Part shown: positions 7,938 through 16,804 of the stretch, in pieces
How the letters are laid out: each line of letters opens with the position of its first letter
How positions within the stretch are numbered: position 1 is the stretch's first letter
Origin: JAYSFC01 sp041913505
Lineage (GTDB): Bacteria; Pseudomonadota; Gammaproteobacteria; Burkholderiales; Burkholderiaceae_C
Assembly (NCBI GenBank): GCA_041913505.1
Contig: JAYSFC010000052.1
Location: 1-23,195, forward strand
Reading direction: 5' to 3'
Length of the DNA: 23,195 nucleotides
Notes under the pieces: generated by a model
Database searches by the model: none
Seen by the model: the letters and a program-made list of their open reading frames with translations, nothing else
What the model was told of the DNA's origin: nothing
Position numbers and translations under genes: made by a program

Positions 7938-8882
7938 TTGCCTTCAAACCAAAACCCTCTCGGCGCGCTGCCAGCGCGCTTTCGCCGTGAGCGCGTGCTC
8001 ATCGTTGGCTGTGGCGACGTGGGGGTGCGGGCCGCGCGGCAACTGCGGGCGGAGGGCGCCGCGGCGCGGCCGCGCCTGCTGGCGCTGACCTCGAGCCCCG
8101 CGCGCGGCCCGGCGCTGCGCGCGGCGGGCATCACGCCGCTCGTGGGCAACCTCGACGATGCCGCTTCGCTGCGCCGCCTCGCGGGGCTGGCCACGCGCGT
8201 GCTGCACCTGGCGCCGCCGCCCAGCGAGGGGGCGGGTGGCGACGGCTGGTGGCGCGATCCGCGCACGGTGGCCCTGGCGCGCACCCTGCGTCTGCGCACG
8301 CGGCCCCTGGCGCTGGTGTACGGATCCACCAGCGGCGTGTATGGCGATTGCGCGGGCGCCCGGGTGTCCGAAACGCGGCCCGTGGCACCGGGCACGCCGC
8401 GCGCCCAGCGCCGCGTGAACGCCGAGCGCGCCGTGCGCCACCTGGGCCGTGCGGGCGTGCGCGCGAGCATCCTGCGCATTCCCGGCATCTATGCGGACGA
8501 CCGCGAGGGCGGCACGCCGCGCGAGCGCCTGCGCAAGGGCACGCCCGTGCTCGTGGCCGAGGACGATGTCTACACCAACCACATCCATGCCGACGATCTG
8601 GCGCGCGCCTGCGTGGCGGCGCTGTGGCGCGGCCGGGCGCAACGCGTGTACCACGTGAGCGACGCGAGCGAGCTCAAGATGGGCGACTACTTTGACCTGG
8701 CGGCCGATCTCTACGGCCTGCCGCGGCCGCCGCGCGTGGCGCGCGGAGCGGCGCAGGAGCAGTTGCCGCTGTCGCTGCTGAGCTTCATGGGCGAATCGCG
8801 CCGGCTCGACACGCGGCGCCTGGCGCAGGAGCTGCGCCTGCGCCTGCGCTACCCCACGGTGCGCGACGGGTTGCGGGCGTAG
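7938..8882 (+). CDS. NAD(P)-dependent SDR-type epimerase/reductase
   Basis: An extended-SDR-like protein of 314 aa. Near the N-terminus it has a Rossmann glycine motif (VLIVGCGDVGVRAA, GxGxxG type). It has a YGSTSGVYGDC segment with a Ser/Tyr pair in catalytic position, and a YHVSDASELKMGDYFD stretch seen in YeeZ/GalE-like proteins. The substrate is unknown. The best start is TTG 7938, with GAAGAGG 7 bases upstream; a later GTG at 7996 would cut into the Rossmann strand. The gene is very rich in GC and arginine, like its neighbours. It ends 21 bp from the convergent DUF4124 gene. Confidence 0.85.
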   Translation: MPSNQNPLGALPARFRRERVLIVGCGDVGVRAARQLRAEGAAARPRLLALTSSPARGPALRAAGITPLVGNLDDAASLRRLAGLATRVLHLAPPPSEGAGGDGWWRDPRTVALARTLRLRTRPLALVYGSTSGVYGDCAGARVSETRPVAPGTPRAQRRVNAERAVRHLGRAGVRASILRIPGIYADDREGGTPRERLRKGTPVLVAEDDVYTNHIHADDLARACVAALWRGRAQRVYHVSDASELKMGDYFDLAADLYGLPRPPRVARGAAQEQLPLSLLSFMGESRRLDTRRLAQELRLRLRYPTVRDGLRA

Positions 8883-8903
8883 CCGCGCGGCGCCTCCCGG
8901 GGC

Positions 8904-9533
8904 TTATCGGGGGTGCGTGCCACCCTGGCTGTCGTAGCAGCGGAACACGTTGCAGTGCGTGATCGGAGCGGGCGGCGGCAGCGTCACGACGGGCGCGGGG
9001 CGCCGGGGCGGAACGATGAACACGGGCGAGGTCGGCACGGGCGGGACGGGCGCGGCGGCCTCGATCTGGGCATAGCGCTCCGGGCCCAGGCAATCAAGGT
9101 TCATCTGGCGCTGCAGGGCCTGCAGGCGCACCTGGTCGTCGTAGGAGCCGGTATCCATGCGGCTCAGCGCCACATCCACGCTGCGCCGCGAACGGGTACA
9201 GGCGGCGGAGTGGGCATAGTCCTGGGGCTTCGGCGCGGCGGCCGCGCGGGCGGCGCGTTCGCGCGATTCCTCGCGCTGCTGCTCGGTGGCCTCGGCCTGC
9301 AGGCGCTCCTGCTTGCGCGCGATCGCTTCGGCAGCCTGCTCGCGTTCGGCGCGGATCTCCTCGGGCGTCTTGCGCGCCTCGATCTCGCGCGCCTGCGTGC
9401 CTCCCGCACAGCGGCCGTCGGTATAGGTGACCTGGCCCGTGCGCGGGTCGGTGCAGCGCGTCACCTGGGCCTGCGCACCCAGGCTCCACAGGGCTGCGCA
9501 GGCGGCCAGGCAGTACAGCAGGGGTGAGCGCAT
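8904..9533 (-). CDS. DUF4124-type envelope protein with signal peptide
   Basis: Secreted or periplasmic protein of 209 aa with unknown function. A signal peptide (MRSPLLYCLAACAALWSLGAQA) is followed by QVTRCTDPRTGQVTYTDGRCAGG, the core of the DUF4124 domain (a Cys-flanked, small beta module common in beta- and gammaproteobacteria). Residues 50-100 are charged and helical (REQAAEAIARKQERLQAEATEQQREESRERAARAA), a likely coiled coil. The C-terminal half is Pro-rich and ends with two Cys (HCNVFRCYDSQGG). It starts 9 bp after the stop of the upstream lipoprotein gene on the same strand, so the two probably form an operon. Confidence 0.8.
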   Translation of the reverse strand: MRSPLLYCLAACAALWSLGAQAQVTRCTDPRTGQVTYTDGRCAGGTQAREIEARKTPEEIRAEREQAAEAIARKQERLQAEATEQQREESRERAARAAAAPKPQDYAHSAACTRSRRSVDVALSRMDTGSYDDQVRLQALQRQMNLDCLGPERYAQIEAAAPVPPVPTSPVFIVPPRRPAPVVTLPPPAPITHCNVFRCYDSQGGTHPR

Positions 9534-9542
9534 GGAGCCTCC

Positions 9543-10100
9543 TCAGTTGGCGTTCTCGGCGCGGCTGCGGTCGCGCCAGATCATGGGCGGCGGCCGGTCG
9601 CCGCGGTCGGTGCGGTCGCCCGGGGGCGGGAAGCGGCGGGAGGCCTCTTCGCGCTGGCGGCGGTCGCGCTCCAGCTGTTCGCGCAGGGCCTGGTCGCGTT
9701 GCGCCCGGTCCCGCTGGCTCTGATCCCGCTGGGCCTGCCAGCGCTCGCGCTGGATGCGATCGTACTCTTCGCGCTGCATGCGGGCATCGCGGTCGCGCTG
9801 GGCCTGCCAGCGGTCGCGTTCCCGCTCGCGTTCACGTTCGCGCCAATCGTCGTTGCGGTCGTAGCGGTAGCCATAACCGTAGCCGGGCACTGGAACGGGC
9901 ACCACGGTGGTGGGCGGATAGACCGGCGCGGAGTAGACCGGCGCCACGGGGTAGGGCGCCGGGCTGGGGTAGAGAGGGCCTGGCTGCGTGTAGACCGTGG
10001 CCGGGGGAGCGTAGTACGGATCGCCCGGCACCACAGCGCAGCCACCGGCCAACAGGGCCAGACACAAAGCGGCGGCGGTGCGTACAAAAGTGGCGTGCAT
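9543..10100 (-). CDS. Putative lipoprotein with Arg/Gln-rich coiled-coil repeats
   Basis: Hypothetical envelope protein of 185 aa. The start at 10100 (MHATFVRTAAALCLALLAGGC) gives a signal peptide with a lipobox LAGG-C, so Cys21 would be lipidated. Next comes a Pro/Tyr/Val-rich extended stretch (residues 25-75). After it lies a highly charged helical part in which RWQAQRD occurs twice and RDR/RDQ-type heptads recur, ending in RRFPPPGDRTDRGDRPPP. No known domain is recognised. The composition suggests a rod-like linker, perhaps binding an acidic polymer; that is inference. An upstream start at 10145 would bury the signal peptide and is unlikely. Confidence 0.72.
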   Translation of the reverse strand: MHATFVRTAAALCLALLAGGCAVVPGDPYYAPPATVYTQPGPLYPSPAPYPVAPVYSAPVYPPTTVVPVPVPGYGYGYRYDRNDDWRERERERERDRWQAQRDRDARMQREEYDRIQRERWQAQRDQSQRDRAQRDQALREQLERDRRQREEASRRFPPPGDRTDRGDRPPPMIWRDRSRAENAN

Positions 10101-10323
10101 GGTCTTCAGAGTCTGCGCGTGCCGGCCATGTTCCGTGCCGTGCACGCAGGGGTGAAAAAAGCCCTGGGAGGCCCTGAGCTATTGACGCGCCAGCCAGCAC
10201 GGCGGTTGACCCGCATGCCGGATGCGGTGTTGTGTGCTTCTCTTTTCGTAGCAAACATTGCCCAAAAATCAAGCACTATGCGGTAGTTTGGCCGAATTTT
10301 TTCAACCAGGCCCCAACGGCGGT
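10101..10323. other. Gene-free gap between lysR and the lipoprotein gene
   Basis: A 223-bp stretch with no supported gene. The only structure seen is a short perfect hairpin, CCGCAT (10211-10216) with ATGCGG (10222-10227), without a T tract. The part from 10235 to 10305 is clearly more A+T-rich than its surroundings. It should hold the promoter of the minus-strand lipoprotein operon and the end of the lysR transcript, but I cannot point to a convincing -35/-10 pair. Confidence 0.5.
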
Positions 10324-11226
10324 TCAGTCCACCACACCGGGTAGCGCACGCAGGTAGCCTGCCAGCGCCGCGATGGCCTGGCGCACCTTGGCGGGCTGGG
10401 CATCGCGCTGGGGCGTGACGGCCCAGATGTCGAGCCCGCCGAACGACCAGCCGGGCAGCAGCCGCACGAGGCGCCCGGCCTGCACATCGGCATGCACGTC
10501 CATGCTGCCCATGAGGGCTACGCCCAGGCCGGCCTCGCACATCTGCTGGATCGAGAGCTGGTTGTTGCTGGCAATGCGCGGCTCCACGCGCAGGCTGCGC
10601 GCCTCGCCCTCGGGGCTGCGCAGTTCTACGAGCAGGCCGCCGCCCCCGCGGGCCATGCCGAGCCAGCGGTGGGCCAGTAGCTGGTCGGCGTGGGCGGGCT
10701 GGCCGTGCTGGGCGATCCAGGCGGGCGCGGCGCACAGCCACCACTGCATGGCGCACAGGCGCCGGGCGGCCCAGGTCGACTCGGGCAGGCGGCCGAAGCG
10801 GATGGCGAGGTCGATGCGCGCGTCGATGAGGTCGATGGTGGCGTCGTCCACCAGCAGGCGCAGGCGCAGCGCGGGGTATTCGGCCAGCAGGCCGCCCAGC
10901 GACGGCGCTATATGGCGCGCGAAGCCCACCGGGGCCGAAAGGCGCAGTTCGCCGCTGGGAGCATCGCGCGAGGCCGCGAGTTCGGCGCGCGCCTGCTCGG
11001 CCGCTGCGCACAGGGCTGCGCACTGTTCGTGAAAGCGCGCGCCCGCTTCCGTGAGCGCGAGCTTGCGCGTGGAGCGGTGCAGCAGCGTGACGCCGCCTTC
11101 GCGCTCGAGCTGGCGCACCTGCTGGCTCACGGCCGAGGTGGACAGACCCAGGGCGCGCGCGGCCCCGCTCATGGAGCCGTGCCGCACCACGGTGGCAAAC
11201 ACGGCCATGCGCTTGAGATCGTCCAT
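10324..11226 (-). CDS. LysR-family transcriptional regulator
   Basis: Protein of 300 aa with an N-terminal winged helix-turn-helix (FATVVRHGSMSGAARALGLSTSAVSQQVRQLEREGGVTLLHRSTRKLALTEAG), the classical LysR DNA-binding domain. A periplasmic-binding-protein-like effector domain follows (FARHIAPSLGGLLAEYPALRLRLLVDD ... DLAIRFGRLPESTW). The segment GLGVALMGSMDVHADVQAGRLVRLLPGW is typical of the CrgA/AphB-like group. Start ATG 11226 gives the usual MDDLKRMAVF beginning; a TTG at 11244 is less likely. The gene is divergent from an NAD(P)-binding oxidoreductase with overlapping promoters, so it most likely controls that gene and itself. Confidence 0.93.
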   Translation of the reverse strand: MDDLKRMAVFATVVRHGSMSGAARALGLSTSAVSQQVRQLEREGGVTLLHRSTRKLALTEAGARFHEQCAALCAAAEQARAELAASRDAPSGELRLSAPVGFARHIAPSLGGLLAEYPALRLRLLVDDATIDLIDARIDLAIRFGRLPESTWAARRLCAMQWWLCAAPAWIAQHGQPAHADQLLAHRWLGMARGGGGLLVELRSPEGEARSLRVEPRIASNNQLSIQQMCEAGLGVALMGSMDVHADVQAGRLVRLLPGWSFGGLDIWAVTPQRDAQPAKVRQAIAALAGYLRALPGVVD

Positions 11227-11255
11227 TGTGAAGCTGTACTTCAAAGAGAAGGCTT

Positions 11256-11284
11256 ATTTAGCCATCTACCGCAGATTTTGACAA
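11256..11284 (-). promoter_or_regulatory. Promoter of lysR, overlapping the divergent promoter
   Basis: Read on the minus strand, TTGTCA (11284-11279) is spaced 17 bases from CTAAAT (11261-11256). On the plus strand TTGACA (11278-11283) overlaps the same -35 bases and could serve the divergent oxidoreductase gene, although its -10 is poor. Face-to-face overlapping promoters are usual for LysR regulators with a divergent target. Confidence 0.45.
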
Positions 11285-11336
11285 CGCCATATTCTCAAGC
11301 CATCGACAGCTTCACCTCTTCTGCAAGGAAAACACC

Positions 11337-11978
11337 ATGAACATCGCACTGATCGGCGCCACGGGTTTTGTCGGCTCTGCCGTCTTGAATGAATTGCTGC
11401 AGCGGGGCCACCGTGTCACGGTGTTGGCGCGCCACCCCGAAAAGCTCGCCCCGCGCGAAGGCCTGACCGTGGTGCGCGCCGATGCGCAGGACGCCGCCCA
11501 GGTGGCCCAGGCCGTGCGCGGCCATGATGCCGTGCTGAGCGCCTACAACCCGGGCTGGGGCCTGGCCGACATCTACGAGCAATTCCTGCGCGGTTCGCGC
11601 GCGATCGTCGCGGGCACCAAGCAGGCAGGCGTGCGCCGCCTGCTCGTGGTGGGCGGCGCGGGCAGTCTCTACGTGGCGCCCGGCGTGCAGCTCGTGGACA
11701 CGCCCGAGTTCCCGGCCGAGTGGAAGCAGGGCGCCCTGGCCGCGCGCGACGCGCTCAACGAGCTCCGCGGGGAGTCGGCGCTCGACTGGACCTTCCTGTC
11801 CCCGGCCATCCTGCTGCAGCCCGGCGAGCGCACGGGCCAGTACCGCCTGGGCCAGGATGCGCCGCTCATGGACGGCGCGCAGCCCGGGCGCATCAGCGTG
11901 GCCGACCTGGCCGTGGCGCTCGTGGACGAGGCCGAGACGCCGCGCCACCTGCGCCAGCGCTTCACGGTTGCGTACTGA
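11337..11978 (+). CDS. NAD(P)H-binding atypical SDR oxidoreductase
   Basis: Protein of 213 aa with the N-terminal nucleotide-binding motif MNIALIGATGFVGSAVLNELL (GATGxxG) and an overall layout like the NmrA/BLVRB/YwnB-type atypical SDRs (RADAQDAAQVAQAVRGHDAVLSA, LLVVGGAGSLYV, LDWTFLSPA). Members act as NAD(P)-dependent reductases or redox sensors; the substrate is unknown. AAGGAA at 11325-11330 lies 6 bases before ATG 11337. It is divergent from the LysR gene and is probably its target. Confidence 0.9.
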   Translation: MNIALIGATGFVGSAVLNELLQRGHRVTVLARHPEKLAPREGLTVVRADAQDAAQVAQAVRGHDAVLSAYNPGWGLADIYEQFLRGSRAIVAGTKQAGVRRLLVVGGAGSLYVAPGVQLVDTPEFPAEWKQGALAARDALNELRGESALDWTFLSPAILLQPGERTGQYRLGQDAPLMDGAQPGRISVADLAVALVDEAETPRHLRQRFTVAY

Positions 11979-12010
11979 ACGCGGTTTCGATCCGGCCCTG
12001 GAATGTGCGG

Positions 12011-12039
12011 GCTGGCCGGCCTTTTCAGGGCCGGCCGGC
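12011..12039. terminator. Strong GC hairpin between convergent genes
   Basis: GGCCGGCC (12014-12021) and GGCCGGCC (12029-12036) flank a 7-base loop between the stops of the oxidoreductase (plus) and the Bug gene (minus). There is no T tract on either side, so a role as a bidirectional terminator is only suggested by its position. Confidence 0.35.
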
Positions 12040-12045
12040 TGCACG

Positions 12046-13014
12046 TCAGTCCATCGTGAGCTTCTGCTTGGTCACCACGTTCTTGTAGACGGCCAGCTCT
12101 TCCTGCATCTGCTTGGCGAAGGCCTCGGGGGTGTCGGCCATGATGATGGAGCCGGTTTCCTCGATGCGCTTGCGGATGGCGGGGTCCTGCAGCACCTTGC
12201 GCGTGGCGGCGTTCACCTTGTCCACGATGTCCCGGGGCAGGCCCTTGGGGCCCACGATGCCGTAGTAGGCCATGCGGTTCACGCTCTCCAGGCCCACCTC
12301 CTTGAAAGTGGGCACGTCGGGCAGGGCGGGCACGCGCTGGGGTGCGGCCACCACCAGGGCCGTGAGGCGCTTTTCCTTGATGAAGGGCAGGGCCGAGGGC
12401 AGGTTGTCGAAGATCAGCGGCACCTGGCCGGCCACGGCATCGTTGAGCGCAGGGCCCGAGCCGCGGTAGGGAATGTGCACCAGGGCGGTTTGGGTGGAGA
12501 GCTTGAACATCTCCATCATCAGGTGCGTGATGCTGCCGTTGCCGGGCGAGGCGTAGGAGTACTTACCGGGCTCCTTCTTCGCGGCGGCGAGGAAACCCTG
12601 GTAGTCGTGGAAGGCGAGCTTGGGATAGGCCGCGATCACGTTGGGCGTGGCGGCCACGTTGATGATGGGCGTGAAGTCGGTGGCGACGTTGTACGGAATC
12701 TTGGGGTTGATCGCCGGGTTGGTGGCCGTGGTGGACACGGTGGCCACGCCGAGGTTGTAGCCGTCGGGCACGGCGCGCGCGGTTTCGGCCGCGCCGATGC
12801 TGCCGCCGCCGCCGCCCTTGTTTTCCACCACCACGGGCTGGCCCAGCTCACGGCCCAGGGGGTCGGCCACGATGCGCGCGATCAGGTCGGTGGTGCCGCC
12901 GGCCGCGAAGGGCACGAGCAGGCGGATGGGCTTGTTGGGGTAGCCGGACTGCGCGTGGGCAACGGTGGCGCACGCGGCCAGCAAGCCCAGGGTCAGAACA
13001 CTGCGACGGAACAT
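12046..13014 (-). CDS. Bug-family substrate-binding protein (glutarate cluster)
   Basis: Periplasmic carboxylate receptor of 322 aa. The signal peptide is MFRRSVLTLGLLAACATVAHAQ. Family landmarks are PIRLLVPFAAGGTTDLIARI, VVVENKGGGGGSIGA, YASPGNGSITHLMMEMF, HIPYRGSGPALNDAVAGQV and YGIVGPKGLPRDIVDKVN. Start ATG 13014 has AGGAGA 8 bases upstream and places the signal peptide at the N-terminus; a longer frame to 13125 adds an unconserved His-rich leader. It lies downstream of the CoA-transferase and gcdH genes on the same strand, 119 bp away, so the ligand may be glutarate or a related dicarboxylate. That is inference from context. Confidence 0.92.
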   Translation of the reverse strand: MFRRSVLTLGLLAACATVAHAQSGYPNKPIRLLVPFAAGGTTDLIARIVADPLGRELGQPVVVENKGGGGGSIGAAETARAVPDGYNLGVATVSTTATNPAINPKIPYNVATDFTPIINVAATPNVIAAYPKLAFHDYQGFLAAAKKEPGKYSYASPGNGSITHLMMEMFKLSTQTALVHIPYRGSGPALNDAVAGQVPLIFDNLPSALPFIKEKRLTALVVAAPQRVPALPDVPTFKEVGLESVNRMAYYGIVGPKGLPRDIVDKVNAATRKVLQDPAIRKRIEETGSIIMADTPEAFAKQMQEELAVYKNVVTKQKLTMD

Positions 13015-13075
13015 GCTTTTATCTCCTGTTGTTGAATGGTTGGAAGCATTGGGATGCCAATGATGGCAGGTGGGT

Positions 13076-13093
13076 GGCGCCCGCGTGGGCGCC
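13076..13093. other. GC-rich hairpin between the CoA-transferase and Bug genes
   Basis: GGCGCCC (13076-13082) pairs with GGGCGCC (13087-13093) around a GCGT loop. With no T tract this is not a classical terminator. It may slow or process the transcript between the CoA-transferase gene and the receptor gene, whose products are probably needed in different amounts. Confidence 0.3.
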
Positions 13094-13133
13094 CGTGGGG
13101 GCAACGCGGGCGCGTGAAAGTGCATGACACGCC

Positions 13134-14399
13134 CTAGACGGCTTTGCTCTCCCTGAGGGCTGCGATGGCCGTGGCGTCAAGCCCCAGTTCACGCAGCACT
13201 TCGTCAGTGTGCTGGCCCAGTGCGGGTGGCGCGTTGCGGTAGGTCACGGGTGTGCCCGACAGGCGCATGGGGTTGGCCACGCCCGCCACGGCGGCGATTC
13301 CGTCGCCGGCATGGCGGGGCATTTCCACGCGCAGGCCGCGCGCGCGCACCTGTGGGTCGTCGAAGGCTTGGGCGATGGTGTTGATGGGGCCGCAGGGCAC
13401 GGCTTTGTCTTCCAGCAGCGCGATCCACGCGGCCGTGGTGCGCTCGCGCATCGCAGGCACCATCAGCGCGAGCAGCTCTGCGCGGTGCTGCACGCGCGCG
13501 GTGTTGGTGGCAAAGCGCGCGTCCTGCGCCCAGGCGGGCTGCCCGATGGCGGCGCAAAAGCGCGCGAACTGCCCGTCGTTGCCGATGGCCAGCAGCACGT
13601 TGCCGTCGCTCGTCGCGAAGTCCTGGTAGGGCGCGAGGCTTGGGTGGATGTTGCCGGCGCGGCCCGGCGCCTGGCCCGTGGCCAGGTAGCCCGCGGCCTG
13701 GTTGGCGAGCACGGCCATGCCCACGTCGAGCAGGGCCATGTCGATGTGCTGGCCCTGGCCGGTGCCGTTTTTGGCGTTGTCGCGCACATGCAGCGCGGCC
13801 AGGATGGCGTTGCTGGCATACAGGCCGGTGAACAGGTCGATCACCGCGACGCCCACGCGCTGCGGGCCGCCGCCGGGTTCGCCATCGGCGCGGCCGGTGA
13901 TGTCCATCAGCCCGGTCATGGCCTGCACCATGAGGTCGTAGCCCGCGCGCTCGGCGTAGGGGCCGTCCTGCCCGAAGCCGGTGATGGAGCAATAGATGAG
14001 GCGCGGGTTGAGCGTGCGCAGGCTCTCATGGTCCAGCCCGTACTGCTTCAGGCCGCCGACCTTGAAGTTCTCCACCACCACATCGGCCTGCTGCGCCATC
14101 TGGCGGATGAGCGCCTGGCCCTCGGGCGTGGCCATGTCGATGGTGACCGAGCGCTTGTTGCGGTTGCAGGCCGTGTAGTAGGCGGCCTGGCGGGTGTCGT
14201 TGCCGTCCGCGTCCTTCAAAAAGGGCGGGCCCCAGTGGCGCGTGTCGTCGCCCGCGCCGGGGCGCTCGACCTTGACCACATCGGCGCCCAGGTCGGCCAG
14301 GAGTTGCGTGCACCAGGGGCCAGCGAGCACGCGCGAGAGGTCGAGCACCTTGATGCCGTCGAGTGCGGCAGCTTGGCGGGTGGTGGGTGCAGAAGTCAT
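13134..14399 (-). CDS. CaiB/BaiF-family (type III) CoA-transferase, probably glutarate-CoA transferase
   Basis: Protein of 421 aa of the formyl-CoA transferase family. It begins with the characteristic GIKVLDLSRVLAGPWCTQLLADLGADVVKVERPGAGDDTR. The catalytic Asp region corresponds to AYYTACNRNKRSVTIDMATPEG, and further family features are VVVENFKVGGLKQYGL, YCSITGFGQDGP and GYDLMVQAMTGLM. Class III enzymes move CoA between carboxylates through an Asp-linked anhydride. Placed next to gcdH and its LysR regulator, it likely makes glutaryl-CoA from glutarate, using succinyl-CoA (GcdG role); this is inferred from context. Start ATG 14399 has no ribosome-binding site and lies 12 bases from the T tract of a terminator hairpin. 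Confidence 0.9.
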   Translation of the reverse strand: MTSAPTTRQAAALDGIKVLDLSRVLAGPWCTQLLADLGADVVKVERPGAGDDTRHWGPPFLKDADGNDTRQAAYYTACNRNKRSVTIDMATPEGQALIRQMAQQADVVVENFKVGGLKQYGLDHESLRTLNPRLIYCSITGFGQDGPYAERAGYDLMVQAMTGLMDITGRADGEPGGGPQRVGVAVIDLFTGLYASNAILAALHVRDNAKNGTGQGQHIDMALLDVGMAVLANQAAGYLATGQAPGRAGNIHPSLAPYQDFATSDGNVLLAIGNDGQFARFCAAIGQPAWAQDARFATNTARVQHRAELLALMVPAMRERTTAAWIALLEDKAVPCGPINTIAQAFDDPQVRARGLRVEMPRHAGDGIAAVAGVANPMRLSGTPVTYRNAPPALGQHTDEVLRELGLDATAIAALRESKAV

Positions 14400-14410
14400 G
14401 TTTTGGAATG

Positions 14411-14449
14411 AAAAAGGCTTCCGGCGCTTATGTGGCAAGCGCCGGAAGC
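14411..14449 (-). terminator. Strong terminator between gcdH and the CoA-transferase gene
   Basis: A perfect 13-bp stem, GCTTCCGGCGCTT (14417-14429) with AAGCGCCGGAAGC (14437-14449), has a 7-base loop. On the minus strand it runs into T5 at 14415-14411. It ends the gcdH transcript just before the CoA-transferase start codon, so downstream expression needs read-through or a promoter not seen here. Confidence 0.85.
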
Positions 14450-14481
14450 TATAGTTTCAATAGCGTTTGAGAAGGCGGCGA

Positions 14482-15678
<1,197 letters not shown>

Positions 15679-15779
15679 GGTGTCTCCGGTGCGAAAAGCG
15701 GTGGGGTGATGTCAGGTAAGGGCCAATCCATGCGTTGGCGGCATGGTGTGGAGCGATTGGGGGGATCGTATGACCGATG

Positions 15780-15794
15780 TTGCCGCTATGGCAA
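15780..15794. promoter_or_regulatory. LysR-type operator in the gcdH / regulator gap
   Basis: TTGCCGCTATGGCAA is a perfect 5-5-5 dyad that contains the LysR box T-N11-A (TGCC-N5-GGCA). It lies in the 172-bp divergent gap, 57 bases before the regulator start and about 100 bases before gcdH, the usual place for the recognition site. No other dyad of this quality is seen in the gap. Confidence 0.65.
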
Positions 15795-15850
15795 ACGAGT
15801 AGTTTTCATCCAGAAATGCGTTTTTGGAATGTATGGGGTAGAGTGCACCC

Positions 15851-16804
15851 ATGCGCCGCCATCTGCCCTCCACCCAGGCCCTGGCCTGTTTCGAAGCCGC
15901 CGCGCGGCACGAGAGCTACACGCGTGCCGCGCAGGAGCTGGCGCTCACGCAGAGCGCGGTGTCGCGCCAGATCCTCGCGCTCGAAGACCAGCTCGGCGTG
16001 CAGCTCTTTCGCCGTACGCGCCACGGCGTGGTGCTCACGCCCGCCGGGCGGCACTACGGGCGCCAGGTGGCGCGCTGGCTGCAGGGGCTGGAGCGCGATA
16101 CGCTCGATGTGATGGCCCACCAGGGCCATGGCGGTGCCATCTCGCTCGCGGCGGTGGCCACGTTCGCCACACGCTGGCTGATCCCGCGCCTGCCGCTGCT
16201 GGCCACGCGCCATCCTGAGATCGTGGTGCACATCGAGACGCAGACGCGGCCTTTCCTGTTTTCCGACACCGCGTTCGACGCGGCGCTGTACGCGGGCACG
16301 CCCGAGCAGGTGGCCAACTGGCCCGGCGTGCAGGCGCAATTGCTCATGCAGGAAGACGTGGTGCCCGTGTGCAGCCCGCGCCTGCTCGAATCGGCAGCGC
16401 AGCAGTCGGGCATGCCGCGCGGCACGGGGCGCGCCCACCAGGGCCTGCCGCCGCAGGCGCTGGCGGGGCTGCCGCTCTTGCAGCAGAGCACGCGGCCTTA
16501 CGGCTGGCGGCAGTGGTTCGACGCCATGGGCGTGCACGACGCGCCGCGCGCGCTCGATGGCCCGCGCTACGAGCTCTTTTCCATGACGGCAGCCGCCGCC
16601 GCGCACGGCCTGGGCGTGGCGCTGATGCCGCCCATGCTCATCGAGGCGGAGATCGCGCGCGGCGACCTCGTCGTGGCCTGCGCCCGGCCGCTGCGCGGCG
16701 AGCGCGGCTACTACCTCGTCAGCCCCGCGCAGCCCCAGCCGCCGGTGCTGGCAGCCTTCGCGCGGTGGCTGCAGGACATGGCAGCGGCCGGCCCCGCGTC
16801 ATAG
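15851..16804 (+). CDS. LysR-family regulator of the glutaryl-CoA cluster (GcdR-like)
   Basis: Protein of 317 aa with the winged helix-turn-helix LACFEAAARHESYTRAAQELALTQSAVSRQILALEDQLGVQLFRRTRHGVVLTPAG. The effector-binding domain is of the GcvA/AmpR-like group (FATRWLIPRLPLLATRHPEI ... DAALYAGTP ... GLGVALMPPMLIEAEIARGDLV). It is divergent from gcdH, so it probably responds to glutarate or glutaryl-CoA and controls gcdH; the effector is inferred. ATG 15851 gives a natural MRRHLPSTQALACFEAAAR beginning, but no strong ribosome-binding site is visible. The last 6 bases overlap the stop end of lrgB (convergent). Confidence 0.92.
   Translation: MRRHLPSTQALACFEAAARHESYTRAAQELALTQSAVSRQILALEDQLGVQLFRRTRHGVVLTPAGRHYGRQVARWLQGLERDTLDVMAHQGHGGAISLAAVATFATRWLIPRLPLLATRHPEIVVHIETQTRPFLFSDTAFDAALYAGTPEQVANWPGVQAQLLMQEDVVPVCSPRLLESAAQQSGMPRGTGRAHQGLPPQALAGLPLLQQSTRPYGWRQWFDAMGVHDAPRALDGPRYELFSMTAAAAAHGLGVALMPPMLIEAEIARGDLVVACARPLRGERGYYLVSPAQPQPPVLAAFARWLQDMAAAGPAS

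Noticed and set aside
6830..8488. 552-aa minus-strand frame across the flavoprotein and SDR genes
   Set aside because: Arg/Pro/Ala-rich without motifs, and it covers two real genes in other frames.
13209..14411. 400-aa plus-strand frame opposite the CoA-transferase
   Set aside because: Shadow of a well-supported gene; Gly/His/Val-rich with no recognisable motif.
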